This document shows, in pieces, positions 1 through 7,608 of a stretch of 64,000 nucleotides of DNA. How positions within the stretch are numbered: the first letter of the stretch is position 1; the number at the start of each line of letters is the position of its first letter. Below the pieces are notes generated by a model. That model had not been told where the DNA came from. It made no database searches and saw only the letters and a program-made list of their open reading frames with translations. Origin of the DNA: JAIRVZ01 sp031553755 (GTDB lineage: Bacteria; Bacteroidota; Bacteroidia; Bacteroidales; Azobacteroidaceae). The position numbers and the translations under genes were made by a program. The stretch spans positions 4,673-68,672 of the forward strand of contig JAVBKZ010000068.1 in NCBI GenBank assembly GCA_031553755.1. The letters are read 5' to 3'.

Positions 1-75
1 GATTTAAAAACGAATAATTCCGGATCTATTGTTATCCGGAAAAGTTTCGTAATAATGAATATTAAACAAGGATGA
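1..75 (+). CDS. 3' end of an unidentified gene (partial)
   Basis: The frame is open from the first base and stops with TGA at 73-75, giving a 24-residue C-terminal tail ending in IKQG. The stop overlaps the start codon of the next gene in an ATGA arrangement (72-75), the usual sign of translational coupling, which is why I treat it as the end of a real upstream gene. Too little is visible to name it. An 8-bp inverted repeat (TTCCGGAT / ATCCGGAA, 18-41) lies inside it. Confidence 0.45.
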   Translation, partial: DLKTNNSGSIVIRKSFVIMNIKQG

Positions 76-767
76 GATTATTAAAAAAGATAGGGATTAT
101 ATTTCTTAAAATCATTTTAGGGGTTGTTATTTTCTTAATTTTATGGATATGCGCTGTATTTTTACTTCCCCAAATTAAAGTAAATAAAAATTTCACCACA
201 TGTAATAACGATGATTGTATTACGGTTTACATACGAAGTAATGGCATGCATTCGGATTTTGTTTTTCCTGTGAAAACAAAGGAAAGGGATTGGTTGGCTT
301 GGTTTCCCCGTGAAATATACGAAGGAGTAGACAGTACATATAATTTCGTTTCAATTGGTTGGGGAGATAAAGGTTTTTATTTAGATACACCGACTTGGGC
401 AGATTTGAAAGTATCTACCGCGTTGAAAGCAACAATAGGAGTCAGCGGATCGGCGATGCATATTATTTACTTTCAGAATCCACCGGTAAATGATGGTGAA
501 AAAGGAAGACTCCTAAAAATTAGCAGTAAACAATATCAAAAAATATTACATTATATTGACAACTCTTTTTTATTGGATGATAATGGAAAAATTATCCTGA
601 TTAAACATCCCGATTTCGACATTAATGATAATTATTATGAAGCGAAAGGTTCGTATAGCTTGTTTAAAACTTGCAATGTATGGACCGGAAAATGTTTGAA
701 ACAGGCCGGAATCCAAATTGGGATATGGACTCCGACCGCAGCCTCTGTAATGTCGAGTATTCCATAA
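72..767 (+). CDS. DUF2459 / TIGR02117-family membrane-anchored protein
   Basis: A 231-residue protein with an N-terminal membrane segment (about residues 7-32, KIGIIFLKIILGVVIFLILW region) followed by an extracytoplasmic domain. It carries the blocks I associate with the DUF2459 (TIGR02117) family: SNGMHSDFVFPV near residue 56, GWGDKGFYLDTPTWADLK near 96-113, YEAKGSYS and TCNVWTGKCLKQAGI near 189-212, and WTP close to the end. No reaction is established for this family. Its ATG overlaps the stop of the preceding partial gene by the ATGA rule, so the two are probably co-transcribed. The family call is from motif memory; the function is unknown. Confidence 0.75.
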   Translation: MRLLKKIGIIFLKIILGVVIFLILWICAVFLLPQIKVNKNFTTCNNDDCITVYIRSNGMHSDFVFPVKTKERDWLAWFPREIYEGVDSTYNFVSIGWGDKGFYLDTPTWADLKVSTALKATIGVSGSAMHIIYFQNPPVNDGEKGRLLKISSKQYQKILHYIDNSFLLDDNGKIILIKHPDFDINDNYYEAKGSYSLFKTCNVWTGKCLKQAGIQIGIWTPTAASVMSSIP

Positions 768-902
768 TGTGGCTTTTGTTCATAGGGAATAATTTTAGGA
801 AATGAAGCCTTTGGTCTGCAGTCTACAGTCAGCTGTTTATAATTCATTGGCTATTGACTGTTGACAAAAAAACAAAAAAAAATTGTGACTAAAACAAACA
901 AT

Positions 903-986
903 TAAACACGGAGTAACAGGAGTTTATTTCACGGAGTAACTCATAAGTCGACTCCGTGAAAAATTACTCCGTGAAACTCAGTGTTA
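903..986. repeat. Dispersed CACGGAGTAA / TTACTCCGTG intergenic repeat, copy 1
   Basis: Contains ACACGGAGTAA, a second ACGGAGTAA, and the inverse forms ACTCCGTGAA and TTACTCCGTGAAACTC, ending in GTGTTAAAAA. Related copies lie at 28582-28680, 35016-35079 and 46200-46262, each between genes. It can fold back on itself and may act as a transcript 3' end for the beta-galactosidase gene. Confidence 0.7.
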
Positions 987-1002
987 AAAAAACTTCGTAG
1001 TT

Positions 1003-4000
1003 TTATTTTTTTCCCGGCTTGGCTCCAATTTTTGCAACAGCTTCAATTCCCAATTCAGCCGCAGAAGCCCAAGCTTTTCTATGTACTTCCGATTTAGCCA
1101 CTAACTTGAAATAACGAGCTTCCGGTTGTGCAGGAATTATTATTGCCTGAGGGTTACTTGTATTGGCAAAATCTCCCGTAACATCGGGTTTAGAGCCAAA
1201 TTTATTCGGATCATTACTGAAATAAATTTCGTAACCTTTTATTCTTCCGTTATCTCCATCCTGACGAGCCTGATAGATAAAATCTTTCACCTTGTAGGTG
1301 TCAGCCATATCAACAACAATTTCATGTGGATATTGTGCTTCCGGATCCGAATAGCGGGTATGCCAAATAGAACTGGCATCACCGTCGATAGCATTTGAAG
1401 CCTTTTCTCCACCACCTTGTTCACTGGAAACATTCACTACTTTCCATTTCGTTTTATCAATATATAAATTGAAATCAGCAGTAGTTACCATGCTGTCGAA
1501 ATAACCGGCAGCAGAGGAATACGCCTCCACATGTCCACCGTTTAATAATTCAATCGGTGCTGTATATTGTTGGTATTTACCTTTGTTGATGCTATAATAT
1601 ATTTTAGCTTCGGGAGTCGATGTCGTTAATTTTACTTTACCCTCATTATCCCTCGAAATTTGCACAGGAGTAATCAACGGACTTTCTACTCTTGCTTTTT
1701 TGGCAAGTTGTTCATTAGTTTGTTTAGAAGTCACCGGCATAATAATGAAATTAAAAATCGTAAATTCCGATTTCAATTCATATATACTTCTCACATCAGG
1801 TCCGCAACTGGCATTTCCCAACGCGCGGTTTCTGGCATCCAAACAAACAACTGTATTGTCGATATAGGGTATTTGAGAAGGATGTCTTGCCCTTTCATCA
1901 CGGTTTTTAACCATTTCTCCGGCACGCCAGTGAGCTACAGAAGTCGCCATTTTCGCAGGAGCCACAAACATGATTCCGAGCCCGTTATTGTCTGTAAGAA
2001 CAGACCAACGAGTTTCTTCCTTATTTCCCATTTCTTGTGGTAATACATAAGGAGTTAACTGTTCTTTTGTTACTGTAGTATTATAAATTCCTTCGAAGCA
2101 GGATTCTTTGCGGTCTTCATAACTATCCCAAGGACCACGTCCGTAGTATGTGAAATTTTCGAAGTCTTTAGGCATTTCCAATACATATCCTATTTTAGGA
2201 AGAATAACACCCTTAGCAGCTGGATCAATTGTTGAACTGACAATAATAGTTCCGTCGGTCAAGACTTTGAATGCTACTTCATTGGTAAATGTATTCTGAC
2301 CTTTTCCGGAATAAGCATTGACAATTTTCAAATCAACCATATTTTTTGCAGTTGATGCTTTTACATTCCAAGTACCTGCTTTCAAAGTCAAATCCCTCAA
2401 TCCCATATTGTCCCAATTCTCGGCTTGCACTTTATCATTGTCGGTATAAGCCCTGAATACATTCAGCTTGAGCGGTTCGCAAATAACTTGTTTTCCTTTA
2501 AGCACATAACTAACAAGAGAACCTTTTGATTTAGAGAATACAGCAGAAAAATCAGAACCTGTAACTGTATAATTATCAGCATTTTCCTTAATTGTCAGGT
2601 TGCCTGTCGCCGGTATCTGATAAGCCGGTTTCACAGCGTCTTGAATTTTAATTTGTTCATTAGCAACTTCATATCCAGCTTCGGCCCACCAAGTAGCTTT
2701 TTTCTGATATACATTGAAACGGATAAAATATTCGGCTTCTGTTTTGGGATTAACCAACGGATTCGCAATGGTTAATTCGTAAGTTCCTTCCGGATTAATT
2801 GATACACCATTTATTTTTTCTGTTTTAATAACATTTCCGTCTTCCAATACTGAATAAGAGAAATCATATTCATCAGGAGCAATAACTTTAAATGACAATT
2901 TACTTTTAAGGGTATATCGTGTGTTTTCCTTAGATGGTTTGAAGAAATCAACCGGTTGATAAATCTTTCGTACTTGGTATGATTTGGACGAGATATTATA
3001 ATCGGCAAATATAACTCCGTTGGTACAGAAATTGTTATCGTTGGGTTTGTCTCCGAAATCACCTCCGTAGGCCATGTATGTTTTGCTTGGATTTCCCGGT
3101 ATGGGCATTTGTAAACCTTGGTCTTTCCAATCCCAAATAAATTCTCCGGTCAGATTCGGATATTTTTCATACAAATCCCACATATCGCGTACATTTCCCA
3201 TTGAATTACCCATCGCATGGCTATTTTCGCATTGGATATGCGGACGTTTTTGTCCCCCTTTTCCAATTCCTTCAATGTGACTATAATTGGCATACATTGT
3301 ACTGGAAACATCACTCCATTCGCTATTTCCTTCGTAATGTCTCAAACGGGTTTTGTCTAACGCATAGATTGCTTCCGATACATATTTGAAGTTATCTCCC
3401 CTACCCGACTCATTACCAAATGACCAGATAAAAATACAAGGATGGTTTTTTAATCTTTTTACATGATTTTCGTTTCTTTCGACCATCGGTTTTCTGAATA
3501 ATTCGACACCGGACAATCCTGTATTTCCATGACATTCCACATTGGCTTCGGCCAACACATACATTCCATATTTATCACAAAGGTCATAGAGATAAGGATT
3601 GTTTGGATAATGTGATGTACGGATAGCATTGACATTCAAACGTTTCATTACCTTGATATCCATTTCTATTTCTTCCTTGGACAAAGTGCGTCCATTTATG
3701 TGGCTATGATCATGACGGTTCACTCCGTGGAAAAGCATCCGTTTTCCATTGATTAATAAAGCGCCATCATTGCGGATACCCACTTCACGGAATCCAACTT
3801 TTCCACCCCTGATATCAACAGCATTCTTTCCACTTTTAAGTGTCAGCACTAAATCATACAAGTTAGGAATTTCGGCCGACCATTTTTTAGGATTAATCAC
3901 ATTATCTATGTTGATCGTAAATTTGCCCATGGATGGCTTAGTTATTGTTTTCTCGGCAATAACAGTTCCGTTATCCATGATTTTCGCAGTCAATTCTCCT

Positions 4001-4890
4001 GATTTTAAAGCTGCTCCGGTTAATTCCACATCAATAGATACATTGGCATTTACGTAATTGTTATCCAAATCTGTCTTGAAGAAATAATCTCTGATTTGAG
4101 TTTTAGGAGCAGACCAGAGGAAAACATCACGGCTGATTCCGCTGAAACGCCAAAAGTCTTGACACTCAAGAAATGAACCGCTGGTGAAACGATAAATTTG
4201 TACGGCAATGAAATTTTTTCCTGATTTATTCAGGTATTTTGTAATATTAAATTCCGAAGGCAAATAAGAATCTTCAGAATAACCGACAAACTGTCCGTTA
4301 ATCCAAAGGTAATAACCCGGACCTGCTCCATTGAAACGAACATACACATCGCGTCCATCCCAATTGGCAGGAATTGTAAATTCTTTGAGATAGCTTCCCA
4401 CCGGATTTCTCATACTGCTATTATAGGTAAAATCAGCTTGAGGATTTTCCTGAACCTCGTATGTTGTTGAATTATAAGTAAACGGATAACGAGTATTTAC
4501 ATATAAGGGTTTATCCCAGTTTTTATCGTTCCTGACTCCATATACTTGCCAAACAGCAGGCACAGTAATATCATCCCAACCTGCTGATTTAGAAAATGAG
4601 GTGTAAAAATCAACCGGTTTTTTAGAAGGATCCGCCACCCAATTGAATTTCCATGTTCCGTTTAACGATTGAAAATAAGGCGATTGTTCTATCGACTTGG
4701 ATTGAACATCCTGCTCTGTGGCAAAAGGGATTTCAAGAGTTTTCGCTTCTTCCCTATTTTTTTTGGTAATTTTTACATCGTTCCATTCTGTTCCTGTATA
4801 GGTTTCTTGAGCAAAAGTAGAAGATACACCCATCAGCAAAGAGGCCGACACGAAACAAATTTGAATGTTTGATAAAAAGTTTTTCTTCAT
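1003..4890 (-). CDS. Exported GH2 beta-galactosidase with C-terminal CBM32-like domain
   Basis: Hydrolyses terminal beta-galactosides, probably in the periplasm or at the cell surface. The ATG at 4888-4890 (MKKNF) is preferred over one 8 codons upstream because it directly opens a signal peptide ending at TFAQ. Order: GH2 sugar-binding domain (about 50-230), Ig-like domain, TIM barrel with NRHDHS, the general acid/base in WSFGNESG (about residue 490) and the nucleophile in CENSHAMGNS (about 553), GEFIWDWKDQG, then the beta-galactosidase small-chain domain. After it come a chitobiase C-terminal-like segment (about 1075-1145) and an F5/8 type C (CBM32-like) domain to the end. At 1295 residues it is longer than LacZ (about 1020) because of these additions. 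It lies 60 bp after the oxidoreductase gene and may be read through from it. No SusCD pair is nearby. Confidence 0.93.
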   Translation of the reverse strand: MKKNFLSNIQICFVSASLLMGVSSTFAQETYTGTEWNDVKITKKNREEAKTLEIPFATEQDVQSKSIEQSPYFQSLNGTWKFNWVADPSKKPVDFYTSFSKSAGWDDITVPAVWQVYGVRNDKNWDKPLYVNTRYPFTYNSTTYEVQENPQADFTYNSSMRNPVGSYLKEFTIPANWDGRDVYVRFNGAGPGYYLWINGQFVGYSEDSYLPSEFNITKYLNKSGKNFIAVQIYRFTSGSFLECQDFWRFSGISRDVFLWSAPKTQIRDYFFKTDLDNNYVNANVSIDVELTGAALKSGELTAKIMDNGTVIAEKTITKPSMGKFTINIDNVINPKKWSAEIPNLYDLVLTLKSGKNAVDIRGGKVGFREVGIRNDGALLINGKRMLFHGVNRHDHSHINGRTLSKEEIEMDIKVMKRLNVNAIRTSHYPNNPYLYDLCDKYGMYVLAEANVECHGNTGLSGVELFRKPMVERNENHVKRLKNHPCIFIWSFGNESGRGDNFKYVSEAIYALDKTRLRHYEGNSEWSDVSSTMYANYSHIEGIGKGGQKRPHIQCENSHAMGNSMGNVRDMWDLYEKYPNLTGEFIWDWKDQGLQMPIPGNPSKTYMAYGGDFGDKPNDNNFCTNGVIFADYNISSKSYQVRKIYQPVDFFKPSKENTRYTLKSKLSFKVIAPDEYDFSYSVLEDGNVIKTEKINGVSINPEGTYELTIANPLVNPKTEAEYFIRFNVYQKKATWWAEAGYEVANEQIKIQDAVKPAYQIPATGNLTIKENADNYTVTGSDFSAVFSKSKGSLVSYVLKGKQVICEPLKLNVFRAYTDNDKVQAENWDNMGLRDLTLKAGTWNVKASTAKNMVDLKIVNAYSGKGQNTFTNEVAFKVLTDGTIIVSSTIDPAAKGVILPKIGYVLEMPKDFENFTYYGRGPWDSYEDRKESCFEGIYNTTVTKEQLTPYVLPQEMGNKEETRWSVLTDNNGLGIMFVAPAKMATSVAHWRAGEMVKNRDERARHPSQIPYIDNTVVCLDARNRALGNASCGPDVRSIYELKSEFTIFNFIIMPVTSKQTNEQLAKKARVESPLITPVQISRDNEGKVKLTTSTPEAKIYYSINKGKYQQYTAPIELLNGGHVEAYSSAAGYFDSMVTTADFNLYIDKTKWKVVNVSSEQGGGEKASNAIDGDASSIWHTRYSDPEAQYPHEIVVDMADTYKVKDFIYQARQDGDNGRIKGYEIYFSNDPNKFGSKPDVTGDFANTSNPQAIIIPAQPEARYFKLVAKSEVHRKAWASAAELGIEAVAKIGAKPGKK

Positions 4891-4950
4891 TATGATATAA
4901 GTGATATGTAACATATAAGTTTTAGAGTTTAGGAGATTAAAAGAGGTGAA

Positions 4951-5898
4951 TCACATTCTCAATCCCAACAATTTTTCTGCCGTCGCATTAAACTCTATTA
5001 ATAAATTTTCCATTACTTCCGAAACCGGAAGAATATTTTGTATGAGAGCCGCGACCTGGCCTATTTCAAGTTCACCTTCGTTTAAATCACCTTCGAACAT
5101 TCCTTTTTTTGCTCGTCCTCGACCTAACAAATTTCTTAATTCTTCGACCGAAGCACCTATATTTTCAGCAACGTCCACCTGCTTGAAAAAATCATTTTTA
5201 ATCAAGCGGGTTGGTACTATTTTTTTCAAAGCGAGCATAGTTTCACCTTCTCCCACATCAACACAACATCGCTTGAATGCTTCGTGAGCCGAACTTTCTT
5301 GTGTAACGGCAAACCGGCTGCCGATTTGTACTCCTTCGGCACCCAAAGCCATCGCCGCGAACATAGCGCTTCCTGTAGCGATACCTCCGGCGGCAATTAA
5401 TGGCAAAGTAATTTGTTTCCTGACATTGGGAATCAATACCATCGTTGTAGTTTCTTCTCTTCCGTTATGTCCTCCGGCTTCAAAACCTTCAGCTACAACT
5501 ACGTCAACTCCGGCTTCTTCACATTTTTTAGCGAACTTGGCACTCGAAACTACATGAGCGACCGTAATTCCTCTTTCATGCAACCAACTTGTCCACGTCT
5601 TTGGATTTCCTGCCGAAGTAAATACTATTTTAATTTTTTCTTCGGCAATAATATTCATAACCTTTTCTATTTCAGGATAAAGCAATGGGATATTAACCCC
5701 AAAAGGTTTATCTGTCGCAACCTTACATTTGATAATATGTTCCCTGAATGTTTCCGGATGCATTGAACCCGCGCCTATCAACCCCAAGCCCCCGGCGTTA
5801 CTTACAGCCGAAGCCAATCTCCATCCGCTACACCAAACCATACCGCCCTGTATGATAGGATATTGTATGTCGAATAAAGAAGTTATTCTGTTCCGCAT
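4951..5898 (-). CDS. FMN-dependent nitronate monooxygenase / FabK-like oxidoreductase
   Basis: A 315-residue TIM-barrel flavoprotein. Visible family features are YPIIQGGMVW at the N-terminus, VVAEGFEAGGHNG with the histidine typical of nitronate monooxygenase and FabK enzymes (about residue 143), IAAGGIATG and GAEGVQIGSRFAVTQES as phosphate-binding segments for FMN, and GQVAALIQNILPV near the C-terminus. The two families share this fold and motifs, so the choice between nitroalkane oxidation and enoyl-ACP reduction cannot be made here. The start is only 2 nt after the stop of the DUF3467 gene, so the two form an operon. Confidence 0.85.
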   Translation of the reverse strand: MRNRITSLFDIQYPIIQGGMVWCSGWRLASAVSNAGGLGLIGAGSMHPETFREHIIKCKVATDKPFGVNIPLLYPEIEKVMNIIAEEKIKIVFTSAGNPKTWTSWLHERGITVAHVVSSAKFAKKCEEAGVDVVVAEGFEAGGHNGREETTTMVLIPNVRKQITLPLIAAGGIATGSAMFAAMALGAEGVQIGSRFAVTQESSAHEAFKRCCVDVGEGETMLALKKIVPTRLIKNDFFKQVDVAENIGASVEELRNLLGRGRAKKGMFEGDLNEGELEIGQVAALIQNILPVSEVMENLLIEFNATAEKLLGLRM

Positions 5899-5900
5899 AA

Positions 5901-6209
5901 TTACGCTTCTCCTATCGGACCCATAATCGGAGGAACAAAACCTTGTCCATGCAAATTAATTTCTCCGAATTGAGCCTCGTATTTTTTTACATTATCAATC
6001 AAAGCCAGCATCAAACGTTTAGCATGTTCGGGAGTTAAAATAACGCGTGACTGCACTTTCGCTTTCGGAGTGTTAGGCATTACTCTTACAAAATCGGCAA
6101 CAAATTCAGACGAAGAATGAGCGATTATAGCCAAATTGGAATATGTTCCCTGAGCAACTTCATCGTTCAACTCAATTTGGATTCCATTGTTGTTTTCTTG
6201 ATTTTCCAT
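5901..6209 (-). CDS. DUF3467 family protein
   Basis: A 102-residue soluble acidic protein with the DUF3467 pattern: GTYSNLAIIAHSSSEFVADFVRVMP in the middle, then a conserved block with SRVILTPEHAKRLMLAL and a short C-terminal tail. No function is established for the family. It is the first gene of a pair, ending 2 nt before the FMN oxidoreductase, which suggests coordinated expression, although no mechanistic link is known to me. Confidence 0.85.
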   Translation of the reverse strand: MENQENNNGIQIELNDEVAQGTYSNLAIIAHSSSEFVADFVRVMPNTPKAKVQSRVILTPEHAKRLMLALIDNVKKYEAQFGEINLHGQGFVPPIMGPIGEA

Positions 6210-6305
6210 CGTTTTTATTTTTTTAATCTGTTTAATAAGCTATCCCAATTCACCTTATAAATTCAATAACTGTTTAAATTTACAATAGAGAACAATATGA
6301 ATTAT

Positions 6306-6498
6306 ATTAAACCACATAAGGCACATAAGATTTTAGACAAAAGAACAAAGACTAAAAGACAAGTTTTAAAGTCTTTTTAATCTAAATCTATCTTCTTTGT
6401 TCTATAAATCTTTATTTTCATAATAATTTTCTATGTTCTTCGTGCCTCCATGGTTTAAAATTTTCTATGTGTCCTATGTGCCTTATGTGGTTTAAATA
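6306..6498. repeat. Dispersed CCACATAAGGCACATAAG element with inverted ends, copy 1
   Basis: The 550-bp space before rplU holds this element. Its left end TAAACCACATAAGGCACAT (about 6308) is matched in inverse by ATGTGCCTTATGTGGTTTA near 6478-6496. Internal sequence (TTTTAGACAAAAGAA..., TCTATCTTCTTTGTTC, TATAAATCTTTATT) recurs at 51503-51606, where the right end is missing. No open frame is carried. It looks like a non-coding mobile or REP-type repeat, not a gene. Confidence 0.7.
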
Positions 6499-6643
6499 TA
6501 ACTCATATAGCCCTCCCCATTCAAAATTTTTAAACAGTTTTTCAATATTATAGACAAAAATAACTGAATTTTGCGGATTGTTATCCTCAAAATCTTATTT
6601 ATTGTTTTTCAAAATAAAACTTTATGTTTTTGTCCTTTCCATA

Positions 6644-6676
6644 TTTGGATATAAAAAAAGAAAATATTACTTTTGC
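6644..6676 (+). promoter_or_regulatory. Promoter of rplU-rpmA
   Basis: TTTG at 6644-6647 and TACTTTTG at 6669-6676, 21 nt apart, match the Bacteroidetes -33/-7 consensus. The transcript would have a leader of roughly 80 nt. Confidence 0.7.
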
Positions 6677-6762
6677 AGGCTAAAATTCCGCAGAGGGTAC
6701 GGATTAAGCAGTTGAAAAATCGACTCACCCCCGGGAGGTAACCTGTAAATACAAAAAAACAG

Positions 6763-7074
6763 ATGTACGTAATTGTAGACATTCAAGGACAACAATTCAA
6801 AGTAGAAAAAGATCAGAAATTGTTTGTTCACCGCATCAACGCGGATCGCGGAGCAGTTGTTGAATTCGACAAAGTGATGTTGGTCGACAACGATGGTAAC
6901 GTAACGGTAGGCGCACCGGTAATAGAAGGCGCGAAAGTAGTAGCCGAAATAATTTCTCACGTAAAAGGAGACAAAGTATTGGTTTTCCACAAAAAGAGAA
7001 GGAAAGGTTACAGAAAGTTGAACGGTCACCGTCAACAATTCACAGAGATAACAGTAAAAGAAATTGTAGCTTAA
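6763..7074 (+). CDS. rplU: 50S ribosomal protein L21
   Basis: A 103-residue protein with the full L21 pattern: MYVIVDIQGQQFKVEKDQKL at the start, a central VTVGAPVIEGAKV, and the RNA-binding KKRRKGYRKLNGHRQQFTEI at the end. L21 binds 23S rRNA in the large subunit. It is followed 20 nt later by rpmA, the standard order. A purine-rich GGGAGGT at 6734-6742 lies about 20 nt before the ATG, too far for a classical ribosome binding site and perhaps part of a structured leader. Confidence 0.97.
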   Translation: MYVIVDIQGQQFKVEKDQKLFVHRINADRGAVVEFDKVMLVDNDGNVTVGAPVIEGAKVVAEIISHVKGDKVLVFHKKRRKGYRKLNGHRQQFTEITVKEIVA

Positions 7075-7094
7075 TTCGTTAAAATCTTAGAAAA

Positions 7095-7358
7095 ATGGCA
7101 CATAAGAAAGGAGTCGGTAGTTCGAAGAACGGACGCGAATCGGAAAGTAAACGATTAGGCGTCAAAATTTACGGAGGTGAAATCTGCAAAGCAGGAAATA
7201 TTCTTGTTCGTCAAAGAGGAACAACTCACCATCCGGGAGAAAATGTAGGTTTAGGTAAAGACCATACATTATTTGCGTTAGTTGATGGAACTGTAGTTTT
7301 CAGAAAGAAAAGAGACGACAGATCGTACGTTTCCGTTCTACCAATCACAGAAGCATAA
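7095..7358 (+). CDS. rpmA: 50S ribosomal protein L27
   Basis: An 87-residue protein starting MAHKKGVGSSKNGRESESKR, the invariant L27 N-terminus that reaches the peptidyl transferase centre, followed by LGVKIYGGE and GTTHHPGENVGLGKDHTLFAL. There is no N-terminal extension of the kind cleaved in Firmicutes. It is the second gene of the rplU-rpmA operon and is followed by a clear terminator hairpin. Confidence 0.97.
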   Translation: MAHKKGVGSSKNGRESESKRLGVKIYGGEICKAGNILVRQRGTTHHPGENVGLGKDHTLFALVDGTVVFRKKRDDRSYVSVLPITEA

Positions 7359-7386
7359 TCAACCTGACAATTTTATAAAACTTTTT

Positions 7387-7420
7387 AAAAGCCAATCTGA
7401 TTTTTCAGGTTGGCTTTTTT
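7387..7420 (+). terminator. Rho-independent terminator of rplU-rpmA
   Basis: AAAGCCAATCTG and CAGGTTGGCTTT form a stem (one G-T pair) around ATTTTT, running into a T-run. Confidence 0.85.
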
Positions 7421-7563
7421 CATGAATATCATGCATCTCTGCATTTTAGCGTTTGATACATTAAACACGCGTAATTGTTACTTTATCCAACTCAGATACA
7501 CACGAAAGTAAATTATCCACCTTTTAAGATTAATTGTCAACATTCCCTATCATTTTCCGCGAT

Positions 7564-7571
7564 TATATTTG
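7564..7571 (+). promoter_or_regulatory. -7 element (TATATTTG) before the PL9 gene
   Basis: TATATTTG matches TAnnTTTG, 38 nt before the chosen ATG at 7609. No clear -33 box at the right distance. Confidence 0.5.
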
Positions 7572-7608
7572 CACATCATTAATTTTCAATCTTAAATTTT
7601 ATTTTAAC

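Noticed and set aside
1660..2043. 127-codon plus-strand frame inside the beta-galactosidase gene
   Set aside because: Antisense shadow: no family resemblance, and the GH2 frame is continuous.
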